This document shows positions 19,252 through 28,047 of a DNA stretch of 64,000 nucleotides, piece by piece. A program made the position numbers and the translations under genes. This DNA is from Sphingomonas sp. S1-29 (GTDB lineage: Bacteria; Pseudomonadota; Alphaproteobacteria; Sphingomonadales; Sphingomonadaceae), in contig NZ_CP110678.1 in assembly GCF_026167545.1 (NCBI RefSeq), positions 1,175,501-1,239,500 of the forward strand, in the 5' to 3' direction. How positions within the stretch are numbered: the stretch's first letter is position 1; every line of letters begins with the position of its first letter. The notes below the pieces were generated by a model. The model ran no database searches and was not told the DNA's origin. It saw nothing but the letters and a program-made list of their open reading frames with translations.

Positions 19252-19755
19252 ATGCGCATCTTATTGAAACAGTTTCATGACAGCCGGCGTGCCCGCGGAC
19301 AATCCCGCGCGCGCACCATCGCTCAAAACCCCAACGTCGCCGAAAGCGAGGCCGGGCTGACGCTGGTCGAGATGATCGTCGTGCTGGCGATCATCGCGCT
19401 GGTCGCGGCGCTGATCGTGCCCAACGTGATCGGCCGGCCCGACGAAGCGCGGGTGACGGTGGCGAACACTGACATCCGCACGATCTCCGCCGCGCTGAAG
19501 ATGTACCGGCTCGACAATGGCTCGTACCCGACGACGGCGCAGGGGCTGAAGGCATTGGCCGAAAAGCCGACGACGCCGCCGATCCCGTCGAGCTGGTCGT
19601 CGGAGGGGTATCTGGGGCAGGTGCCCGAGGATCCCTGGGGCAATCCGTACAGCTATGCCTCGCCCGCGCCCGGCGGCTTCGCGCTGAAGTCGCTCGGCAA
19701 GGACGGCCAGCCCGGCGGCGAGGGTCTCGACGCGGACCTGACGGGCGGGAAATAA
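19252..19755 (+). CDS. gspG: Type II secretion major pseudopilin GspG
   Basis: 167 residues. The prepilin site is after G35: G-LTLVEMIVVLAIIALVAAL with Glu at +5. The first mature residue is Leu instead of the usual Phe. The C-terminal calcium-loop region of GspG is clear (YRLDNGSYPTTAQGLKAL, GYLGQVPEDPWGNPYSY, SLGKDGQPGGEGLDADL). It is the main subunit of the pseudopilus piston. ATG 19252 was chosen; ATG 19228 in frame would lengthen the leader further. Confidence 0.95.
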   Translation: MRILLKQFHDSRRARGQSRARTIAQNPNVAESEAGLTLVEMIVVLAIIALVAALIVPNVIGRPDEARVTVANTDIRTISAALKMYRLDNGSYPTTAQGLKALAEKPTTPPIPSSWSSEGYLGQVPEDPWGNPYSYASPAPGGFALKSLGKDGQPGGEGLDADLTGGK

Positions 19756-19758
19756 GCA

Positions 19759-20217
19759 ATGCCCGCGCGCCGTGCCGGCGAAGTGGGCATGACTCTCATC
19801 GAGATGCTGATCGTGCTGGCGATCATCGCGGTGGCGGCGGGATCGGTGACGCTGGGAATCGGCGCGGCGACTCGCTCGCCCTCGGCCGAGAGCGAGGCGC
19901 GGCGATTGGCGCAGCGGCTGCAGGCGGCGGCTGACGATGCGATGCTGGGCGATACGATGGTGGCGTTCACCGCACGCAAGACTGGCTATGGCTTTGCGCG
20001 CTTCGGCGCGGGGGGCGAAATGCAGGCGTTCGAGGGCGATGCGCTGGGCTTCCACGAACTGCCGGGAGGGATGACGATGACCTTGTCGCTGCGCCCGCCG
20101 GTGGTGCTGGGCCCCGACGGCGCGGGCAAGCCGATGACCGCGACGGTGGAAGCGGGATCGCAGCGCTGGGTGGTGCTGTATGACGGGCTGACCGCTAATG
20201 TGATGCCGGCGGCGTGA
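19759..20217 (+). CDS. gspH: Type II secretion minor pseudopilin GspH
   Basis: 152 residues. Leader MPARRAGEVG then MTLIEMLIVLAIIAVAAGSV with Glu at +5, followed by the GspH beta domain (AAADDAMLGDTMVAFTARKTGYGFARF). Starts 3 bases after the gspG stop. Its TGA overlaps the gspI GTG. Minor pseudopilin placed below the GspI-J-K tip. Confidence 0.92.
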   Translation: MPARRAGEVGMTLIEMLIVLAIIAVAAGSVTLGIGAATRSPSAESEARRLAQRLQAAADDAMLGDTMVAFTARKTGYGFARFGAGGEMQAFEGDALGFHELPGGMTMTLSLRPPVVLGPDGAGKPMTATVEAGSQRWVVLYDGLTANVMPAA

Positions 20218-20768
20218 GGGGGGTGTCGGGCCATTTGCCTGCCGTACGGGCGGCGAAGAAGGACGGTCCTTCGACAAGCTCGGGACGAACGGGGTTGGGT
20301 TCAACCCTTTCCCTTCCGTTCGCGCTGAGCTTGTTGAAGCGTCGGCCCGGACCCGCCGCCGGCGCGACTGCTGACATTGCGGGCCGACCCTTCGACAAGC
20401 TCGGGGCGAACGGTTCCGAAGGCTTCTCATTAATCGAGGCGATGGTGGCGCTGGCCATCCTCGCGATCGCCACCGTCGGGCTGATCCGCACCACCGAGAC
20501 GCACATCGATTCGACGCGCGGGATGGAGCAGCGTGCCATCGCGATGTGGGTGGCGGAGAACCGGTTGGCCGAGCTCGAGATCGGGCTAGCACCGCCCGAC
20601 CAGGTCGAGATGCTGGGCCAGCCCTGGCGCGTCGCGGTGCGGCGGACCGGCACCGACGATCCCGAGATCGAGCGCGTGCGGATCGAGGTGTTCGCAGGCG
20701 CCGCGAGCGCACCCAATGGATCGCCGCTTGCATCGCTCGACGGTTTCCTCGACGCAGGCGCAGCATGA
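20214..20768 (+). CDS. gspI: Type II secretion minor pseudopilin GspI with repeat-expanded leader
   Basis: 184 residues from GTG 20214, which overlaps the gspH stop (GTGA). The mature start is G70-FSLIEAMVALAILAIA with Glu at +5, then a normal GspI body (QRAIAMWVAENRLAELE). The leader is about 70 residues instead of the usual 6-10. It is built from three translated copies of the family A palindrome (PSTSSGRTG, PFALSLLKR and RPFDKLGANG). No usual start codon lies close to the cleavage site except TTG codons near 20335. How prepilin peptidase and the translocon handle such a leader is unclear, but the rest of the gene looks intact. Confidence 0.88.
   Translation: MRGVSGHLPAVRAAKKDGPSTSSGRTGLGSTLSLPFALSLLKRRPGPAAGATADIAGRPFDKLGANGSEGFSLIEAMVALAILAIATVGLIRTTETHIDSTRGMEQRAIAMWVAENRLAELEIGLAPPDQVEMLGQPWRVAVRRTGTDDPEIERVRIEVFAGAASAPNGSPLASLDGFLDAGAA
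20267..20413. repeat. Three family A palindromes in the gspI leader
   Basis: Copies at about 20267-20292 (CCTTCGACAAGCTCGGGACG), 20317-20342 (reverse orientation, CGCGCTGAGCTTGTTGAAGC) and 20388-20413 (CCTTCGACAAGCTCGGGGCG). All are read in the gspI frame. Confidence 0.85.
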
Positions 20769-21544
20769 ACCGGCTGATCATCCTCACCCCGCGCCAGTCG
20801 AAGCTGGCGATCGATCTGTTCACCGCCGGCATGCTCGCGTCGGTCGCTTGGGCGCTCGCCGGCCTTACCTGGCGGATCGCGGGCCATGCCGGGCAAGGCG
20901 CGATCACCGTGCCGTCGGGGACGCGGCCGGTGAGCGTCGCGCCCGATATCGCGCCCGCGCTCGCGCTCGCGCCGTTCGGCAAGGCGGCGCAGGTCGCCGC
21001 GGCGCAGGCGACGGGGTTGCAGATCGCGCTCAAGGGCGTGGTGTTCGCCGTGCCCGCCAGCTTCTCGGTCGCCTATATCTCGAACGCGGGCGAGGCGGCG
21101 AAACCGTTCCGCATCGGCGACGGCATTGGCGGTGCGACGATCGAGGGAATCCAGCGCGACCGCGTATTGCTGAACAATGCCGGGCGGACCGAATTCCTGG
21201 CATTCCCCGATCCCGCCGCCGGGCCGGTGCCTCCCCCGGGCACGCCGCCAGCAGCCGGCACCGGGCCGGCCGCCGCGCCCGCCGCCCCTGCTTCCGCCCC
21301 CCAAGCCGCCGCGTCGCTGCTGCAGCGCTTCGACGCGACGCCGACCGAGGGCGGCTATGCGGTCGGCCAGAATGCACCGCCGGGAATGCAGCCGGGCGAT
21401 GTCGTCCAGTCGGTCAATGGCCAGGCATTGGGCCGCGGTCCTGCCGACCAGGCCGCGTTCGCCGCCGCCGCGCGCAGCGGATCGGCGCAGATACAAGTCG
21501 TGCGCGACGGCAAGCCCGTGACGCTCACCGTCCCCTTACGCTAG
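20765..21544 (+). CDS. gspC: Type II secretion protein GspC with PDZ domain
   Basis: 259 residues: membrane helix near residues 15-35, homology region (LQIALKGVVFAVPASF through NAGRTEFLAF) that contacts the GspD N0 domain, a Pro/Ala linker, and a C-terminal PDZ domain (GMQPGDVVQSVNGQALG). GspC links the inner-membrane platform to the outer-membrane secretin and helps pick substrates. ATG overlaps the gspI stop (ATGA). Confidence 0.93.
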   Translation: MNRLIILTPRQSKLAIDLFTAGMLASVAWALAGLTWRIAGHAGQGAITVPSGTRPVSVAPDIAPALALAPFGKAAQVAAAQATGLQIALKGVVFAVPASFSVAYISNAGEAAKPFRIGDGIGGATIEGIQRDRVLLNNAGRTEFLAFPDPAAGPVPPPGTPPAAGTGPAAAPAAPASAPQAAASLLQRFDATPTEGGYAVGQNAPPGMQPGDVVQSVNGQALGRGPADQAAFAAAARSGSAQIQVVRDGKPVTLTVPLR

Positions 21545-21555
21545 AGAAACGATCC

Positions 21556-23640
21556 GTGGCCAAACGCACCCTATTGCTCCTCGCGCTCGCCGCGACCGCG
21601 CTCCAGCCGCTCGCCGCGCAAGAGGGGCCGCCGGGCGACATCGTCGTCAACATGCGCGGGGTCGAGATCGCCGATGTCGCCGACCAGATTTCGCGGCTGA
21701 CCGGGCGCACGCTGATCCTCGATCCGGCGGTGCGGGGCACGGTGACGGTGACCTCGGCACAGCCGCTGTCGGCGGCGGGTGTGTGGGAACTGTTCCAGTC
21801 GGTGCTGCGCGCCAACGGCTTTGCCGCGGTGCAATCGGGGCGCGCGTGGCGGATCGTGCCGCAGGCCAATGCGGTGCGCGACGGCGGGGTGCGGCGTTCG
21901 GGCGCGGGGCAGGAACTGACGACGCGGATGATCCGGCTGTCGAACGTGCCCGCTGCCGAAGCGGCGCGGATTGCGCGGCCGCTGATCGCGACCTTCGGAT
22001 CGGTCGAGCCACTCGCCAGCCCCAATGCGATCGTCGTGACCGATTATGCCGACAATGTGCGGCGGATCGAATCGCTGATGCGCAGCCTCGATGGCGGCGG
22101 CGGGCAGACCTTTGCGACGATCCCGCTGCGCAACGGATCGGCGCCCGAAGTGGCTGCGGCGATCAGCCAGGTGTTGGGTGAAGGCGAAGCCGGCGGCGCG
22201 CGCGTTGCCGCCGATCCGCGCAGCAACATCGTGGTGGTGCGCGGCACACCTTCGTCGGTGGCCGAGGCACGGCGGATCGCGATCTCGCTCGACACGCCGG
22301 GCGGCGCGACGCCGATCACGCGGGTGTTCCGCCTGAACTATGCCGATGCCGAAAGCGTCACCGACGTGCTGCGCGGGGTGCTGGGCCAGGATGGCGAGGC
22401 GAGCAATCCGGTGGCGCGCAGCCTGCAGTCGCGGGGTACGCGGGGGGGGTTGTCATCGACCAACCGCAGCCCGACCGCGACGCTCTCGGGGCTGGTCAAT
22501 TCGAACAATGCGGGTGCTGCGGCAGCGGCGCTCGGCGGTGCAGGAGGACTTGGCGGCGGCGGCGGCATGACCGGCGGCGGGGGTGGCATCAGCACCGTCG
22601 GCGAAGGCCAGCGCGAGCAACCTGCGCAGGGTTTTTCCACCCCGGAGCTCACCGTCCAGCCCGCCCCCGACATCAACGCGATCGTCGTGCGCGGCACCCC
22701 GACCGCGGTTGCGAGCATGGAAACGATCGTCGCCGATCTCGACGTTCGCCGGCCGCAGGTGATCCTCGAAGCCGCGATCGCCGAGATCACCGGCACCGAA
22801 GCCGAACAGCTAGCGGTGCAGATCGGTTCGTCGGGCGCGGTGGTAAATCAGTTCGAAGGCGTGGCGACGTCGTTCGGAGCGAATAACGGCGTGTCGCTGC
22901 GCACGATCCTGGGCGCGCTCGGCGTTCCCGCCGCTGCGCTGCTCGGCGAAGGACTCAGTGGCAACCTGGCGATCGGCAATGATTTCTCGATCCTTGTCCA
23001 GGCGCTGGGCGTCTCGGACAAATCGAACCTGCTGTCGACACCGTCGGTGACGGTGGTCGACAACAAGGTGGGCGAGATCGTGGTGGCGCAGGAAGTGCCG
23101 TTCATCACCGGATCGATCCTGACCGACAATGCCGGCGTAACGCCTTATACCTCGGTCGAGCGCAAGGATGTCGGCATCACGCTGCGGGTGCTGCCGCGGA
23201 TCAATGCGGGCGACACGATCCGGCTCGAGATCAGCCAGGAAGCCTCGTCGATCGCGCAGACGCAGCTGAGCAGCGCGACCGACATCATCACCAACCGGCG
23301 CGCGATCAACACCACGGTACTGGCGGACAATGGCCGGACGATCGTGCTCGGCGGGCTGATCAGCGACGATTATGCGCGGCAGAAAAGCCAGGTGCCGATC
23401 TTGGGCGATATCCCGATCCTGGGCGAATTCTTCAAATCGCGCCGCGAATCGCGGACCAAGCGGACGCTGTTCATCTTCCTCAAGCCGACGATCCTGCGAT
23501 CGAGCGATGAAACCGCAGCGGCATCGGACGAACGCTATCAGCGGCTGCGCGGCGACGAATCGTACCTGAGCGAGCGTCGCAGCCTGTTGCTCAAGCCGCC
23601 GGCGCCGCGGCTGACGGTGGAGATTGACGGGATTTATTGA
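21556..23640 (+). CDS. gspD: Type II secretion outer-membrane secretin GspD
   Basis: 694 residues from GTG 21556, 11 bases after gspC. Signal peptide (LLLLALAATALQPLAAQ), N0 domain (VVNMRGVEIADVADQISRLT), three N1-N3 KH-like repeats, and a secretin core with VPFITGSIL and the closing KRTLFIFLKPTIL. A long Gly/Ala/Ser-rich linker with GGAGGLGGGGGMTGGGGG splits two of the N domains, longer than usual. Forms the 15-mer outer-membrane channel. No GspS pilotin gene is seen nearby. Confidence 0.95.
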   Translation: MAKRTLLLLALAATALQPLAAQEGPPGDIVVNMRGVEIADVADQISRLTGRTLILDPAVRGTVTVTSAQPLSAAGVWELFQSVLRANGFAAVQSGRAWRIVPQANAVRDGGVRRSGAGQELTTRMIRLSNVPAAEAARIARPLIATFGSVEPLASPNAIVVTDYADNVRRIESLMRSLDGGGGQTFATIPLRNGSAPEVAAAISQVLGEGEAGGARVAADPRSNIVVVRGTPSSVAEARRIAISLDTPGGATPITRVFRLNYADAESVTDVLRGVLGQDGEASNPVARSLQSRGTRGGLSSTNRSPTATLSGLVNSNNAGAAAAALGGAGGLGGGGGMTGGGGGISTVGEGQREQPAQGFSTPELTVQPAPDINAIVVRGTPTAVASMETIVADLDVRRPQVILEAAIAEITGTEAEQLAVQIGSSGAVVNQFEGVATSFGANNGVSLRTILGALGVPAAALLGEGLSGNLAIGNDFSILVQALGVSDKSNLLSTPSVTVVDNKVGEIVVAQEVPFITGSILTDNAGVTPYTSVERKDVGITLRVLPRINAGDTIRLEISQEASSIAQTQLSSATDIITNRRAINTTVLADNGRTIVLGGLISDDYARQKSQVPILGDIPILGEFFKSRRESRTKRTLFIFLKPTILRSSDETAAASDERYQRLRGDESYLSERRSLLLKPPAPRLTVEIDGIY

Positions 23641-23668
23641 GGGGGCGCGGTTGCGGCCCGCCACCCAC

Positions 23669-23777
23669 CGTCACCCCGGGCTTGTTCCGGGGTCCACGCG
23701 CCAGCGGGCCGTGTGGTCGGGCCTCTAGCCGTGGCGTCCGCGGCGCGGTGGACCCCGGAGCAAGTCCGGGGTGACGG
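23669..23777. repeat. Family B inverted pair (CCCCGGACTTGATCCGGGG type)
   Basis: CGTCACCCCGGGCTTGTTCC at 23669 faces GAGCAAGTCCGGGGTGACGG ending 23777, each arm itself palindromic. Lies between the converging gspD and the small GspC-like gene. It might act as a bidirectional terminator, but the same unit occurs inside dnaE2. Confidence 0.85.
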
Positions 23778-23802
23778 TGGAGTACGGGCGGCAGCGCGCG
23801 CG

Positions 23803-24219
23803 CTATTCCTCCGCCCCCGGCATCGGCACCCTCGCCTCCTGCGTGCCGCGGGTGAAGAAAGCGGCGTCGATCGCGAGCGCGCGGAGTTGCCAGCCGTCGA
23901 CGGCTTCGCCCACCGCCAGCGTTCGGCTGGTGCCGTCGCTGGTGCGGACCAGCGCGACCGCGTCGACGTTGAGACGGCCGGCGATTCCCACCAGCGTCGG
24001 GGCGTCGGCGGGGGTCGCGCGGGCTTCGGTTACCGCGCCGAACAGCGGGCGGCCGAGGGCTGCGTCGAGCGGGGGGCGGGCCGCGAGCGTCGTCTGCGAC
24101 GGGCCTGGCGGGGTGGGGACGGGTTCGGGTGACGGCGCGAGCAACACCACCGCAGGGGTGGCGATCGCGAGCAGCGCCAGCGCGGCGCTCCAGCCGATCT
24201 GTTCGCGGGTCAGCGCCAT
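23803..24219 (-). CDS. Small GspC/PilP-like inner-membrane protein
   Basis: 138 residues: one N-terminal helix (SAALALLAIATPAVVLL), a Pro-rich linker, then a compact domain TLVGIAGRLNVDAVALVRT...LAVGEAVDGWQL that reads like the homology region of GspC or PilP. No PDZ domain. Third gene of a coupled trio with a PilO/GspM-like and a PilN/GspL-like protein, converging on gspD. Suggests a second, reduced set of platform proteins. The homology is recognised by pattern only. Confidence 0.6.
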   Translation of the reverse strand: MALTREQIGWSAALALLAIATPAVVLLAPSPEPVPTPPGPSQTTLAARPPLDAALGRPLFGAVTEARATPADAPTLVGIAGRLNVDAVALVRTSDGTSRTLAVGEAVDGWQLRALAIDAAFFTRGTQEARVPMPGAEE

Positions 24220-24674
24220 GGCACCAGCACCTCGCCCTCGACGCGGACCGCGCCGCCCGAGACGCTCGCCAGCCGCCAGCGCCGCCAGCGCAGGACCGGA
24301 TCGCCGCGCTCGATCCCGTCGGCGAAGGCGAGGACCGCCTTTTCGCTGCCTGACGCCGAGAGTGTGAGGCGGGCGACGCGCGGGGCGGCGGCTTCGGTGG
24401 GCGCGAGCGTTTCGACCAGCACCCCGCCCGCGGTCGCCGCGCGGCGGAGACGGAGCGTGGCCCGGCGGACGGCGGTGGCGGCATCGGGGGCCGGGGTCAG
24501 CTGAGGATCGGTGAGCATCGGCGGGAGCGGCGACGCGGCGATTTCGGCGGCTAGCGCTGCCTGTGCGGCGCGCGCGTTGCCGAGATCGGCGATCGCGCCG
24601 AGCATCGGCCAGCTCGCCGCCAGCGCGATGGCGAGCCCCGTAGTGCCGCCGATCGCGGTCCAGCGCAGCGTCAT
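24210..24674 (-). CDS. GspM/PilO-like inner-membrane protein
   Basis: 154 residues. Short cytoplasmic start, a membrane helix (IGGTTGLAIALAASWPMLGAI), an Ala/Arg-rich helical region and a periplasmic ferredoxin-like domain (ARLTLSASGSEKAVLAFADGI). This layout matches GspM/PilO. ATG 24674 overlaps the stop of the upstream gene (ATGA), and its end overlaps the next start by 10 bases. Member of the second platform trio. Confidence 0.6.
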   Translation of the reverse strand: MTLRWTAIGGTTGLAIALAASWPMLGAIADLGNARAAQAALAAEIAASPLPPMLTDPQLTPAPDAATAVRRATLRLRRAATAGGVLVETLAPTEAAAPRVARLTLSASGSEKAVLAFADGIERGDPVLRWRRWRLASVSGGAVRVEGEVLVPWR

Positions 24675-25210
24675 TCCGCGCCCTCGCGCAGCCGCACCAG
24701 GATTACGCCGTCGCCGCGCGTCTGGCCGACGTCGCGGAGGCGCGCGGTGCGCGGATCGCGGCGCAGCGCGGTGCGCAGCGTATCGGGATCGGGGGTGGCG
24801 ACGTCGGCGCTCAGGCGACCGCGCTCGTCGGCGGCGACGGCGACGAGGCGCGCATCGGCCGGCAGCGTCGCGGCGAAGGCGTTGAGGGTATCGGCGATTC
24901 CCGGCGCGACTTCGGCCAGCGCGGCGTGATCGGCGAGGCCGGCGGCGCGCGCGGCGAGCGCAGGGGCGGCGGCGCGGCGTTGCGCCTGAGTCTCCTGGCG
25001 GATCGCCGAGGCCTGCAGCGTTGCCGCCCCCCAGGCGAGCACCGGGCCGGCGGGCAGCAGGATCGCGAGCAGGATACCGAAGCTGCGCGAATCATCGCCG
25101 CGAGAGCGCTCCATCGCGGATGCCTCAGGCTCGGCGCGCGGCGTTGCCCCACGACTGCGCATCGCCGCGAACAGGCGGTCGGCGAGGCTGGGGCGATCGG
25201 CGGAGTCCAT
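24671..25210 (-). CDS. GspL/PilN-like inner-membrane protein
   Basis: 179 residues from ATG 25210. A polar N-terminal 50 residues, a membrane helix (FGILLAILLPAGPVLAWGAA), a helical stalk and a periplasmic ferredoxin-like end (DERGRLSADVATPDPDTLRTAL). It resembles the C-terminal half of GspL or PilN, lacking the actin-like GspE-binding domain. A GTG at 25276 is an in-frame alternative. First gene of the trio; the upstream gap also holds the phoX control region. Confidence 0.6.
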   Translation of the reverse strand: MDSADRPSLADRLFAAMRSRGATPRAEPEASAMERSRGDDSRSFGILLAILLPAGPVLAWGAATLQASAIRQETQAQRRAAAPALAARAAGLADHAALAEVAPGIADTLNAFAATLPADARLVAVAADERGRLSADVATPDPDTLRTALRRDPRTARLRDVGQTRGDGVILVRLREGAE

Positions 25211-25277
25211 GCCGCCGCCTAGCGCGTCGCACCCCGATCGAACAAGCGCCCGCAACCTATCGCTGCCGGCCACCACC

Positions 25278-25295
25278 TTGTCTTAAAACAGTCTT
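25278..25295 (+). promoter_or_regulatory. Candidate Pho box upstream of phoX
   Basis: TTGTCTT-AAAA-CAGTCTT: two 7-mers 11 bases apart, each matching 5 of 7 positions of the PhoB site CTGTCAT, with an A-rich spacer as in the consensus. It lies about 110 bases before the PhoX-type gene, whose family is normally under PhoB control. Confidence 0.5.
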
Positions 25296-25404
25296 ATCAG
25301 TTACGCCGAACGGTAATCGATTGTGCATGTAGCTGTAAGGCTGCGCGCTCAAAGGGAATGCCAGTACGGGGATCCATCACGGATTCGGGAAAATGGGGAT
25401 CAGC

Positions 25405-27876
25405 ATGAGCGACAGCTTCGAAGTGACGTCGGGCTATACCGATGGCGATATCGACACCAACCCGACCAGCAACTCGCATTTGAGCGACCTGATCGATCGC
25501 CGCTATTCGCGCCGTGAGACGCTACGCGGCGGTGCTTCGGCTGCGGCGATTGCGGTGTTCGGCGGCGCGCTGCTCGCGGCATGCGACGACGAGAGCGATA
25601 CCGACGACGATTCGGCCCCCGTCGTCACCGCAGGATCGAGCGGCGCGACCAGTGCTGGACGGTTGGTGACCTTGACCAGCACCGTGACCGACGATGGCGG
25701 CATCGTCACGTCGTCGTGGACGCAGGTTTCGGGCCCCACCGTGACGCTTTCGGGCGCGACCACCGCGACCGCGACCTTCGTCGCGCCGGCAGTCGCCGCA
25801 GGCACGCCGTTGGTGTTCCGCTACACCGCGACCGACCAGAGCGGCCAGGCGAGCAGCGCCGATACGACGGTGACGATCTCGCCCGCGCAACTGGGCTTCA
25901 CCGCGGTCGCCAAGAACCGCAACGACGTCGTGACGGTGCCGACCGGCTACAGCGTCGCCGTGCTGGCGCGGCTCGGCGATCCGATCGCCGAGGGCGTCGC
26001 TGCCTATGCCAATAACGGCACCGACACCAATTTCGCACAGCGCATCGGCGACCATGGCGATGCGCTCTATTATTACGGCCTGAACGCCGCCGGCGCGCGC
26101 GACGACAACAGCAACATCCGCGGCGTGCTGGTGCAGAATTACGAAAACCTCAACGAGCAATATCTGCACCCGAACGGCCCGACCAACGTGTCGGCAGGCC
26201 CGCGCCCCGAAGCCGAAGCGATCAAGGAAATCGAAGCGCACGGCGTCGGCGTGATCGAGGTGATCCAGGGCACGACCGGTTGGAGCTATGTCCAGAACAG
26301 CGCCTTCAACCGCCGTATCACGCCCAACACCCCGGTAACCATCAACGGCCCGGTCCGCGGCAGCACGCTGGTGCGCACCGCCTTCTCGCCCGCCGGCACC
26401 GATGGCCGCGGCACGATCAACAATTGCGCCAACGGCGTGACCCCTTGGGCCACCAACCTGACCTGCGAAGAAAACTGGGCGGGCTATTTCCGCCGCCCGA
26501 CCGCGGTCGACAATCCGCGCCGGACCGCCAAGGAAGTCACCGCGCTGGCGCGCTATGGCGTCGGCAGCACCAACGGCAACTATGCCTGGGCGTCGGTGAC
26601 CCCCGCCGATTCGTCGAGCACGATCTTCCGCAAGTGGGACGCGCAGGCGACCGGTGCGAGCGCGACCGCCGATTATCGCAACGAGCCCAACCAATATGGC
26701 TGGTGCGTCGAGATCGACCCCTATGATCGCACCAAGGCGCCGCGCAAGCGCACCGCGCTCGGGCGCTTCAACCATGAGGGTGCTTGGCCGGGCAACTTCG
26801 TCGTCGGTCGCCGCCCCGCCTGGTATATGGGCGACGATGCGCAGAATGAATATCTGTACAAGTTCGTCTCGGCGACGCCTTGGGTCGCCGCCGATGCGAC
26901 CGCTGCCGATCGCCTCGCGATCGGCGACAAATATCTCGACAACGGCACGCTGTACGTTGCGCGCTTCAACGCGAACGGGTCGGGTGAGTGGTTGCCGTTG
27001 GTGTTCGGCCAGGGCCCGCTGACCGCTGCCAACACCGTCTATTCCTATGCCGACCAAGCCGATGTACTCACCCATGCGCGGCTTGCCGCCGATGCGCTGG
27101 GTGCGACGCGGATGGATCGTCCGGAATGGACCGCGGTCAGCCCGACCACCGGCGAAATGTACCTGACGTTGACCAACAACTCGTCGCGTACGCCCGCCAC
27201 TACCGATGCGTCCAACCCACGCGCGTATATCGATCCGCCGAGCGCCTCGATCTCGAACCGCAACGGCCACATCCTGCGTCTGCGCGAAACCGGCGACACG
27301 ACCGAAGCCACTGGCTTTGCCTGGGACATCTATGCCTTTGGTGCGGGTTCGGACCTCGACGCGACCAACATCAACCTGTCGGGTCTGACCGCCGACAACG
27401 ACTTTTCGAGCCCCGATGGCCTGTGGTTCGGCCGGTCGACCAACGCGACGGGTCAGGTCAATCCGTTGCTGTGGGTGCAGACCGATGACGGCGCATTCAC
27501 CGACCAGACCAACAACCAGATGTTGGCGGCGCTGCCAGGCCGTGTCGGCGATGGCGGCACGCGCACCGTCACCAACACCGCTGCCAATGGCACCACAACC
27601 ACGGTGACCACGCGGATCGGTGCGGCGCCGGGCACCCAGTTGCGGCGCTTCCTGACCGGTCCGATCCAGTGCGAGATCACCGGTGTCGACACCACCCCCG
27701 ATGGCCGCACGATGTTCGTCGGCATCCAGCATCCGGGTGAAGGTGGCACCCCGGCGATGCCATCGAGCGCCTGGCCCGCGACCCAGGGTGCGACGACCGC
27801 ACCTGCGGCAGGCACGCGCCCGCGTTCGGGTATCGTGGTGATCCGCAAGAACGACGGCGGGGTCGTGGCGCTTTAA
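25405..27876 (+). CDS. PhoX-family alkaline phosphatase with Ig-like domain
   Basis: 823 residues. Twin-arginine signal (RRYSRRETLRGGASAAAIAV) ending near a possible lipobox LLAAC, an inserted PKD/Ig-like domain (residues about 75-160), then a DUF839/PhoX body with NNCANGVTPWATNLTCEENW, the metal-site region. PhoX enzymes hydrolyse phosphomonoesters in the periplasm or outside the cell and use Ca and Fe. Exported folded by Tat, it is a natural cargo for the adjacent type II system. ATG 25405 has GGGGAT 5 bases upstream and is preferred over ATG 25393. Confidence 0.85.
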   Translation: MSDSFEVTSGYTDGDIDTNPTSNSHLSDLIDRRYSRRETLRGGASAAAIAVFGGALLAACDDESDTDDDSAPVVTAGSSGATSAGRLVTLTSTVTDDGGIVTSSWTQVSGPTVTLSGATTATATFVAPAVAAGTPLVFRYTATDQSGQASSADTTVTISPAQLGFTAVAKNRNDVVTVPTGYSVAVLARLGDPIAEGVAAYANNGTDTNFAQRIGDHGDALYYYGLNAAGARDDNSNIRGVLVQNYENLNEQYLHPNGPTNVSAGPRPEAEAIKEIEAHGVGVIEVIQGTTGWSYVQNSAFNRRITPNTPVTINGPVRGSTLVRTAFSPAGTDGRGTINNCANGVTPWATNLTCEENWAGYFRRPTAVDNPRRTAKEVTALARYGVGSTNGNYAWASVTPADSSSTIFRKWDAQATGASATADYRNEPNQYGWCVEIDPYDRTKAPRKRTALGRFNHEGAWPGNFVVGRRPAWYMGDDAQNEYLYKFVSATPWVAADATAADRLAIGDKYLDNGTLYVARFNANGSGEWLPLVFGQGPLTAANTVYSYADQADVLTHARLAADALGATRMDRPEWTAVSPTTGEMYLTLTNNSSRTPATTDASNPRAYIDPPSASISNRNGHILRLRETGDTTEATGFAWDIYAFGAGSDLDATNINLSGLTADNDFSSPDGLWFGRSTNATGQVNPLLWVQTDDGAFTDQTNNQMLAALPGRVGDGGTRTVTNTAANGTTTTVTTRIGAAPGTQLRRFLTGPIQCEITGVDTTPDGRTMFVGIQHPGEGGTPAMPSSAWPATQGATTAPAAGTRPRSGIVVIRKNDGGVVAL

Positions 27877-27897
27877 GCCGCGCTTCTCTTACTTGGC

Positions 27898-28036
27898 CCT
27901 CTCCCGTTTACGGGAGAGGGTTGGGTGAGGGCCTTCTGCTACTTTTTCAGATCAAAAGAAGACCCTCACCGCTGCGACTAGGGGCCGCAAGAGCGCCCCC
28001 AAGTCTCGCTCCCTCTCCCGCACTTGGGAGAGGGTT
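27898..28036. repeat. Family C palindromic repeats
   Basis: CCCTCTCCCG-x-CGGGAGAGGG with GGGTGAGGG at 27898-27931 and a second copy, CCCTCTCCCGCACTTGGGAG, near 28011-28032. Fills the gap between phoX and the converging lipoprotein gene. The hairpins could also stop transcription. Confidence 0.8.
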
Positions 28037-28047
28037 TTGCGTTTGGG

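Noticed and set aside
27898..28036. Hairpins after phoX as ordinary terminators only
   Set aside because: The same units recur inside the gspJ coding sequence, so they belong to a repeat family, although a terminator effect remains possible.
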